This document shows positions 56,061 through 64,000 of a stretch of 64,000 bases of DNA, piece by piece; the stretch's first letter is position 1, and each line of letters starts with the position of its first letter. The stretch is from the NCBI GenBank assembly GCA_903813345.2, contig CAIIXF020000006.1:19847936-19911935 (forward strand), in the 5' to 3' direction. Below the pieces are notes generated by a model. That model searched no databases, was not told the DNA's origin, and was given only the letters and a program-made list of their open reading frames with translations. Origin of the DNA: Owenia fusiformis (lineage: Eukaryota; Annelida; Polychaeta; Sabellida; Oweniidae). The translations under genes were made by a program, and so were the position numbers.

Positions 56061-57117
56061 TTGGCGTTTTGGGGCTGAATGTGTTTTTGTGAAAACAATA
56101 TGATTTTTCTTATGTAAAGTCCCTGTGATAAAAATGATATCATCCAACTTCTTCACTTAAAAAGAAAAAACATCATGAATCCCCCTCAACCTTTATTTTT
56201 CAACTTATTTTTTATGATTTCATTCTGGTTTGATTCCTTGACAACTTAATGATACACTACATGATTTTACTACTATATGTACGGGTATAAGCATCAAATG
56301 TGGTGCCACCTGTTATTAATAACATTCGTAAACATAATGCTTGAATGTATCAATAAATTGAAATTGAAAATATAAATATTTGAAAATATATCTGAAATAT
56401 TATTGATAATATCCCCACCTTGTCACTTTTTGAAAAACATTAGGCTTATTTTCTAAAGTATTTTTTCTCAATTCGAATATATCAAAAGTTCTTCTACGCT
56501 AATGAATTAACAAATCCTGAAAAGGGGACGGGTATTGAAATGCGATAAAGTTAAAAACCACAAGTTCCATGTTATTTTCCATTGGAAAAACTCAAACTAT
56601 CCATTGTTTTCAACATAATTGTGGTCATTGAAAATTGATATCTCCAAAACTAGACTTTCATTACAATTCTACTAATGAAAAAGTTTTAGACCACTTGTTG
56701 AATAATATTTTCATGCAATTCAAATAAAAAATAAGAACCTCTGTTGAGTAAATAATTTCAAAAAAATGTTGAGATGGGTTCCCCATTCATATTTTTTTAG
56801 ATTGTTTGAATGATATTTTTATAATCATTGAGAATCGAATTTTCTTGAAAGATAACATATTGTGTTTTTGAGAAATGTCATATTTATATTGAGAAAGTAG
56901 TCATGGTAAAATATATGACGATCAGATATCACTTGCCATACTATACCTGGTCCTTTGCCAATTTGAAGTGAATTGTAAAATCATATCAGAAGAGAGGACA
57001 TCCAAATATGAGGTCATTAGTTTAATGACTGCAAACAGTAATCAACAGCCATGAGAGTTACTTTCTCTAGTAATTCTGAATTGGATCAGTATTGTATTGT
57101 ATTGTATAATATGACCA

Positions 57118-57540
57118 TTTAATTACCCAAATGCGAGTAGGTAGTTACCAGTTTCACCACCAGGTGGCTGATTCGGGTCAATTAACATGGCAGGTATATA
57201 AGAAAGTTCCCTTAAACTTGAATATTATCAATTTAAGTGGCTCAATTTTCATATAACCCTTATGTGTCTGATACTTATACTAATGAAAATATGTCCTGTA
57301 AAGCAAAATATTATCTGTCCACTAAAAGAAAAGATATTTCATTTTTTGTGATTTTATAGCATGGGGTCTATGGGGAATCTCCCCGAGCTAGAAGTCACAT
57401 TTTCAAAGAAAATTAATTTTTCAAAGTTGATAAACACTTTTTAAAACCACCTTTCTAGAAGTAATTTTACATGTAGATTTCAAATATGATATTACTTTGA
57501 CTGAATTTGAATTTGATTATTTCTACTCGCATCTGGGTTA
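57118..57540. mobile_element. Repeat R1, full copy with inverted ends
   Basis: The left end ACCCAAATGCGAGTAG and the right end CTACTCGCATCTGGGT are inverted, with TTA-like flanks. It encloses the R1 body, including CCACCTGGTGG. It resembles a MITE, possibly PIF/Harbinger-type from the 3-bp flank. Confidence 0.6.
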
Positions 57541-58604
57541 TTCACACTAGTTTCTTCATATGCCTGGACTAAAAAATCCCGAATCTGTTTGGGTGAAATA
57601 ACCAAATGTGACCAATAATATGAGGATATTTGAGTATTGTCTCTTCACTTTCCAGTCAAAAATGTAAGATTTAAAAATATTTTTACAAATAATTGCAGTA
57701 AAACATGCAAAATATAATGCACATTGGTTATTGAAATGTAAAGATAGTCCATGAGGGTATGGTTATATTATTAAAAACAATTATGGTAAAAATTGAGTAT
57801 TTCTAACCATATAATGCTTTTTATTCCAAGTTCAAAGACATTCTTCCTATTTTACCTCTGAAATGATTTTCATACCACCGAATAACCATTATATCAGTTT
57901 CTGGCAAAGTAAATAATAGTAGGGATCACACAAGGATCAACGTTTTTTAAGACTGTTTATGTACTTGTATATCCCCTGCCGTTCTTAGAAGAAGAGCAAT
58001 GAATTGCGATTTTTCAGTCAAAACAATGAAATAAACACACTCTGTTTATTTTGTTAAACATTTAACAAATAAAATTGTGTTTAACCTTATATTTTTTCAA
58101 AACATCACTAAATATGAAAATATTGCAAATAAAGTTGATCCTTGTGTGAGCCCTATATTTATTTACTTTGCCAAAAATGAATATAATGGTAATTAAAATA
58201 TTTTGAAAACATTGAATAGGTGAAATAGGAATATTATCATTAACAACCATGACTTTTGAATAAATACGGTATTTTCAGGTCAGAAATATATAATTCTTCA
58301 CAATTATTGTTTTTTATAAAAATGGCCACACGCAAATGGACTCTCATACTTATTAATACCAAATTTGCCTCCTATATTGTATACCCGTTGCTATTATTTG
58401 AAAAAAATAATTTTTTATCAAACTCATCTTTTTGATGGTTGCACCTTGGTGCAAGCCGTTTAGCCCTTTCGTGTCACCTTTTTGAGTGCAGACAAGTAAA
58501 AATGAATAGTTGATGGACCAATCTATAATGATAATGGGTCACTTCATAGTAAGCTACCACAACATAGGTTTTTGTGATTTTCTGGGGTTTTGGCACACAC
58601 TAGT

Positions 58605-58862
58605 AGGGAAGATTCCCCATAGACTCCATACTATAAAAGTACAAAAAGTGAAATACCATTTCTTATATTGGACAGATAATATTTTCGTTTACTGGACATA
58701 TTTTAATTTGTATCAGATACATAAGGGGAATAATTGAACCACTAAAACTGATGAATATTCAAGTTTAGGGAAACTTTCTAATACCCTGACATGTTGTTTA
58801 CCCCGAATCAGCCACCTGGTGGTGAAAATGGTAACTACTTACTCGCATCTGGGTAATTACAA
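58605..58862 (-). repeat. Repeat R1, partial copy
   Basis: Contains GATTCCCCATAGACTCCAT, CCACCTGGTGG and the terminal ACTCGCATCTGGGTAATTA. Orientation is opposite to 57118-57540. It directly abuts the right end of the 4.5-kb inverted-repeat structure. Confidence 0.6.
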
Positions 58863-59751
58863 TGGTGTTATTAACAAGACAAAAATGATGCCCAGTATTG
58901 CCCAATGTTTTTAAAATGCCTATTATTTGGTTGATTTAGAATGAACAAAACTCGAGCCAAATTATAGCTTTTAAAACAATAGCTTGTTAGAGATGCAGCC
59001 AGGATTAGTAGTAAGTACGCGAGGCCATAGGCCGGGCAAAACAAGGGCGTCCGGGGGAAGGCTCCCCATGAAAATTTAGGATATTTGGACATGCGTTACA
59101 CATTCTGAGCGATTCTAGGATCAAAATATATGATTACTTTCAATTTACACGTTCTTGACTCTTAATAATAAGTGGCTGCGTATTCTGCGTATATGTAACT
59201 GAGCCCATTTTGTATTTCGACCATCTTTTGGGCCCAACTTAGGGGGGGGGGGGAGCTTAGCCCACTCATGTCGATAAGGCAAAAAAGGTAGCTCCACATT
59301 TGGGGGGGGGGGGGGTCTCGCACAAACCCATGACCCCCCTGGCTTTGGGCCTGGGACATCATTATCAATGTTTTCTTGTTTTTAATCCGTGCTTTTTAAT
59401 TAGTGCTTTCAAGGTTTCCTGTACAAATCTGATTTTAGTATATTGTGAAAATAATTATGAAAACGCCCCATACTTATTTGGCAAGCCTTCTACGAGGGTT
59501 AATCCAATTATTTCAACAGTTGATTTTAACTGTTTTATTCAAATAAAAATCAGTAAATGTTGTTCAAAGTACTTTCGACCACCCCCTCCATAGTGATAGA
59601 TGTAATATTTCGTGCAAAAAAGCAATAAATCCAACCACATGTCTGTATTACTTTACTCCAAATATGAACAATAACATTCATCAATTATTAAGATTAATAG
59701 AGCAAATGGTGAATCAACCCTTGTAGTGTGATGATACGTGCCCCATTTTCC
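58863..59751. other. No gene; G-run repeats
   Basis: Long G runs near 59242 and 59301 sit in MITE-like contexts (TTTGGGCCC, GGGCCTGGG). The open frames across them are not credible. Confidence 0.4.
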
Positions 59752-59755
59752 TTAA

Positions 59756-60145
59756 AGGACGATTCTCGGTTTGGAGAACGAAGTTCATCAATCTAAATGA
59801 GCATTATCCCTGCTTCGGACAAATTTGATTTTTTTACATAATATAGATTTGAATGTCTTCTTTTGAATAGTCATAATTTAATTTGGGTAATATTTCTAGA
59901 TTTTTCGCAAAAAAATATAAGCGCAGTACACTGATAAACTTTTTTCCCCAAATCGAGACTTGAATTTTATTGAATCGGTCTAATTGAGCGTTATCCCTGC
60001 TTCAGACCAATTTGTTATTTTTACATCTTGTAGATTTAAATGTCCTCTTTTGAATATTCATAGTTTAATTTGGGTAATATTTCTATATTTTTCATGAAAA
60101 AAATTATTAGCCCAGGAGACTGTTCTCCAAACCGAGAATCGTCCT
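59756..60145. mobile_element. TTAA-flanked MITE
   Basis: Termini AGGACGATTCTCGGTTTGGA and complement, flanked by TTAA at 59752-59755 and 60146-60149, the piggyBac-type target. The interior is a tandem duplication of about 180 bp (both halves contain TTATCCCTGCTTC and TAATTTGGGTAATATTTCTA). Confidence 0.8.
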
Positions 60146-60474
60146 TTAATAGGATCGTGTAGGCCGAATGACATGCGTTGGTTCTTGTAGAACTTTTGTA
60201 GTCTTCTAGATCTAATGAAAATGAAATCCATTGTTTGCCTAAAACGCATAGATACGACCACGCCAGTCTTCAGTTAGAAACGGAACTGGTGTAGGAGTCA
60301 TTTTCCAAAAAATATATATATTGCCATGGAATATTCTTACTATAAAGCACGTTGGTCTGCCTTTCTGTCGTTTCTGTCTTTTATTCTATCCGTCCAGGAA
60401 TCTCCTCTTAGGCCGCTTGACCTTTGGCCCTCATACTTGGTAAACATAATAAGTGGGCCGTTGGGCATTATATG

Positions 60475-60640
60475 AAGGTCGGAGGTCAAGGTCATTCCAA
60501 GGTAAAAATTCAATATCTAGGTATTTGGCTTTTAAGACCATTGATCTGTGTTGTGACCCTCAACGACTTATCATTAGGTGACCTGAGGTCAAAGTCAATG
60601 TGAATGGGCCAAGGTCATCTCAAGGTCAAATGTGAATGTC
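60475..60640. repeat. Short AGGTCA-rich block
   Basis: Repeats GAGGTCAAGGTCATTCCAAG, GGTGACCTGAGGTCAAAG and CATCTCAAGGTCAAATG. Related to 55384-56060. Confidence 0.6.
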
Positions 60641-60862
60641 TAGTTATTTGGCGCTGTGTCTCAAGGCCTTCGGACAATGTCGACCTAATTCAAGAATCAG
60701 TTATGGTCAAACGATCAATTTGCAGTTTTTTGCATTTTATTTGGACTGCTGCCATGTGGGGGCTACTCTGAGCCCCGGCTCTGACCCTTGCTGACCCACT
60801 TACGTATACGGGTAGATTGCTACTAAACATAAAATCAACGTAGTGTAATATAAATTTTACGT

Positions 60863-60868
60863 TTTATT
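60863..60868 (-). terminator. Poly(A) signal of ependymin-related gene
   Basis: AATAAA on the minus strand, about 80 nt beyond the TAA stop. Confidence 0.55.
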
Positions 60869-60947
60869 TGTTCCTTCTGGAAAACATAATAAGCAAACAG
60901 TATATGTGATTTAGTAACTGCCCGACGGATGTCTTCTGAGGTAGTGT

Positions 60948-63900
60948 TTACATACATTCCTTTGGTGGTACGAAAATATTAGGATCAGATATACCAAGTG
61001 TCACGTCATAGACGCTGAAAGAAAAAGGAAACATTGAAGATGTATGGCATTTTGGAAACATTAAAACAACGTATATGTGTGGATAATATAATAATGATAT
61101 TCTTTGAAAGTTCTTATTCACAATGGATTATAAATAAAATCGATTGCAATCAAATTGGTTTTCAAGTGGCAGTCAGATTATTGTCTTAACTATTGAAGTT
61201 GAATTTATGACGTACTTAGTGTGTATTCCTCGTGTACGGTTGCTGTAGAACTCATCTCTAACTGGGATACAGTCAGCAACTGTGTAGTCTGCACTATAGA
61301 AATCTAAAAGAAGAGTGACATAGTTGAGTTTATTCCATAGTTAGCATGATATTCATAGGATAACATGTGAAAATAAAAACGGTATTTTTGTAATCAGTGG
61401 TAAAATATGATATTTTTGACAAATTTTCACTTAACCATAACATACGGTTTTTTAGCCATGACATACGACGTCGTATGCGATGGTTTATGGATTTTTGCTA
61501 CTTCAGACTCAAAACGAGGCTAAGTGTCAACATCGCCGGATCGTTTGGAAATTCGAATTTAATAACTTAATTTCCGACGATTCTGATGATGACTTTAACT
61601 ATGGAATAAAAAGAACATCCTACGATTTACTCGTGATATGATTTTAATCCACTCAAGGATATTGATATCTACACTCTCTCGCTACGCTCGCTTGTGCAGA
61701 TATCATATCCATTCGTGGATAAAAATCATATCACTCATAAATCATAGGATATCCTCTATTTATGATACTAAATATAAGGCTATGTACCATGCATTTTAAT
61801 CCAATGAAAGAACGTGAGTCTACGTGGAAAGGAATTAACAAATCAACGAACGCATGAAAATATTGATTAAGAAAGCTAACCTCCTCGGTCGGTTTTACCA
61901 CCCCAGGCGGAGATGAGGACGCCGCTGCCCAATAAAGTTCCCCCGATGTAGGCCTCTGTGTAGAAGGTAGCGTTCTGTGGGATCTGGAACTCCCTGAAAC
62001 TGATTGTCAGTGGTCGAACTTCACATTTGCGCGACACCAGATTTACAGCGAATTCCTTGCCCTAAAGTACAACAGTAAAACAGAAATGAGTGAGAGGGGT
62101 CAAATTCAAGGTTACGTAGAATTGATAAGAATGTCGTCTGCTATGGCATTATTTTTGCTTCTTTATTCATTAAATTCAAATATATTCGATATATGAAATA
62201 TTTATATTCGCTAAATCATTTTTCCATTCGGTAAAAACGTTTCTTTTGTTACAGCAAATTAAGTTTTCAAAATAGCCAATCACTTAATACTATGTGCATT
62301 AAATTACATATTTCATTCGTTAAATGATATTTTTCGGCGTAAAGTGTTATGGTATTCCTTAAGAGTAACACATTATATGCACAATATTGAATTTCTATTT
62401 GAACCCTACCGAAATAAGTTTGCCTATATTTACCAAATGGTTTATTTTTCTATGACATAGTTAATGCATTTTACCGAAAGCTAAGTTGCTATTTACCGAA
62501 TGCAATAAAGTAATATTCGATAACTTGCGTTGTTGTTCGATATTTTGTCACGTGACTTCGAGATTTGCATAATGGCCGCGCAGCTATTCTACATAGTACA
62601 AATATATCACGTGACTGAAAGTCTCGTAAATTATCGAAAAATAACGAAATTTATCGAATGTGGCATTCGGTATTTACCGAATATAAATAATTTAAATACC
62701 GAATGTACAAATAATTAATTGAATTATGCGTGCGTTAAGGAAAACAAATTGATTCGCTGCATCACACAAATACATGTATAAATATCAAATGTGAATGTCA
62801 ATATAAAGAACAAGTGAAACTATTGAGCGAATATAAATTGTATAGATTATTACATTTGATGAAATAAAAAAACATTCGATAGATTGGGTAAAGGTTTGGT
62901 AAATTGTTTGTTTTATTTGGTATTTATGGAATATTAATGTACCGAATAAAGAAGCAGTTTAAACACCATAGTCTGCATGTCGTCTGCATTTGTTTGTCGT
63001 ATTCATAGTTATGCTTTATAGATTTTTGAAATATATTTTTGAAACAAGTATTATGAAAAAAGCGTTTTTGAGCGTGTTCAGCGAACAAGTCGACGTTTGT
63101 GGTGTACGTTTATATTTACGTGAGATAATTGGATACGTTACGTATGATGATTACATACTTTATGTGTCTATCTCTATGTAAATGTATACGTAAATTGATT
63201 TTGTAAAAGAATTAAATGTAATAATTATGATTGAGAATCCATACATTATGATGTAACATTTGAGAAATAAGTGCTCTAAATTGCTATAAAATGAAGTCGT
63301 CGTACCATATCAAAGAGTTGCAGAACATCGTAGAATTCTCGCTTGCCATCAAAATAAATTTCGTCAACACGACGTGTCCTTTTGTTGAGAGCATCGTATG
63401 AAAACTTTGCACGGACAGCGAAGTCTTTGGATCTGTCATACTGAAATAGGAATTGAAATCAAACATGAATGAGGATCTTGTTATTCTATTCATTATTTGG
63501 ATCTGTCATACTGAAATAGTAGAATCAAATATAAAATATATTTCTGTGTCATACTGACAAAGAAATCAAATCGGAATCAAACAAGAGATATTTCTATAAT
63601 TTCTTCCAATATTCATACTAAATCGGCAAACAATAAATGACAATTTCATGATTTCATATCTGGATGGGAAATTCAAACTTTGGTTGTCCTAAATGTGATT
63701 TAACTGCATTTAATCGAAATTCTAATCTTATCTTTATTGGTCTGGAAGTCAAAGATGGCTCAAACCAGTCGGACTGACATTTCTCAAATTGTAGTTCCGT
63801 TCATTCGTTTTTTACCAACTTACATAAATAAATCAAACGTAAGGAGTTATTAAAACATGAACCATGAATATACGTACATGACCTAAATTGTGATTGTATG

Positions 63901-63976
63901 GTTGATAAAATCACACTTTTGGTTCCGGAGAAAAAACTTACCTCAATTATTCTGCCTTCCCAAGCGATTGGGGCAG
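60948..63976 (-). CDS. Ependymin-related protein, 5' part outside window
   Basis: Five exons read on the minus strand: 63942-63976, 63306-63440, 61881-62061, 61216-61303 and 60948-61014. All have GT-AG borders and matching phases, giving about 167 aa to a TAA stop. The sequence follows the ependymin/MERP family: APIAWEGRIIE, then SYDALNKRTRRVDEI, Cys in RKCEV, IPQNATFYTEAYIGG, Cys in DCIPVRDEFYSN, and the diagnostic DVTLGISDPNIFVPPKEC end. Two N-glycosylation sequons (NAT, NRT) fit a secreted glycoprotein. The signal-peptide exon and the first family cysteine lie beyond the window edge. Family members are calcium-binding, lipocalin-like extracellular proteins; the role here is not known. Exons are 35-181 nt, too short for simple frame scanning. 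Confidence 0.88.
61615..61753. repeat. Palindromic repeat in an ependymin-gene intron
   Basis: GTGATATGATTTTAATCCAC faces GTGGATAAAAATCATATCAC around a loop that contains CGCTACGCTCGC. Confidence 0.65.
62157..62955. mobile_element. Dispersed repeat C, copy 2, with short inverted ends
   Basis: Starts GCTTCTTTATTC and ends GAATAAAGAAGC, in the intron between the 135-nt and 181-nt ependymin exons. The body matches 50171-50797. Confidence 0.6.
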
Positions 63977-64000
63977 CTGGAATCGAAAATTAAAATTAGC

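Larger units (their letters stand above)
54085..58604. mobile_element. 4.5-kb structure with >430-bp inverted ends
   Basis: 54085-54560 is inverted relative to 58140-58604. For example GTGTGTGCCAAA, AAACCTATGTTGTGGTAGC, GACACGAAAGGGCTAAACGG and GGGCTCACACAAGGATCAAC each recur as complements. Inside each end is a shorter hairpin formed by GGGCTCACACAAGGATCAAC and its complement (54542-54773; 57919-58163). The interior holds a ZP-like exon candidate, an AGGTCA array and a copy of R1. TA lies at both outer edges, but a target duplication is unproven. Confidence 0.65.

Overview
The window reads as AT-rich nuclear DNA from an invertebrate animal, most likely marine. Evidence: spliced genes with GT-AG introns, an ependymin-related gene (a largely metazoan secreted family), a WWOX-like short-chain dehydrogenase, a full-length CR1/L2-type LINE with a 2A motif (known from sea urchins, amphioxus, molluscs and similar animals), mariner derivatives and dense MITE and foldback content. 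I cannot fix the phylum; ambulacrarian, cephalochordate and lophotrochozoan are all possible.

Layout. 1-13.2 kb is a repeat landscape: a 32-bp minisatellite, a hAT-type element with 8-bp target duplication, a MULE-like MITE with a paralogous empty site, large foldbacks, and 17 copies of a ~135-bp satellite. 13.7-32.0 kb holds two tandem paralogues of a WWOX-like SDR gene on the + strand. The first lacks its two NAD-binding exons; the second is complete (7 exons, 334 aa). Its introns hold a 5'-truncated LINE, a PIF/Harbinger-like repeat dimer, an intact 4-kb LINE and a ~1-kb foldback. Each copy is followed by ~80-bp tandem repeats into which a different long-TIR mariner relic inserted. 35.0-38.3 kb is a 3.3-kb element with Polinton-type ends (AG...CT, 6-bp TSD, >230-bp TIRs) and one unrecognised zinc-finger ORF.

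41.5-45.5 kb carries the most striking genes: intronless reading frames for chorismate synthase and EPSP synthase, the last two shikimate-pathway enzymes, adjacent and co-oriented. The EPSP synthase carries an N-terminal remnant resembling the dehydroquinate synthase end of a eukaryotic AROM polypeptide. Both sides carry copies of one MITE family, which argues for residence in the host genome. A putative two-exon minus-strand gene (48.1 kb to 39.6 kb) would enclose the pair in its intron. 50-60.5 kb is again repeats: a foldback of ACGCCGTTAAAA arrays, a 4.5-kb inverted-repeat structure enclosing a ZP-like exon candidate, arrays of AGGTCA half-sites and a TTAA-flanked MITE. From 60.9 kb to the window end, five exons of an ependymin-related protein lie on the minus strand.

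Functionally, the two shikimate enzymes would act in sequence (shikimate-3-phosphate to EPSP to chorismate). No other step of the pathway is visible here.
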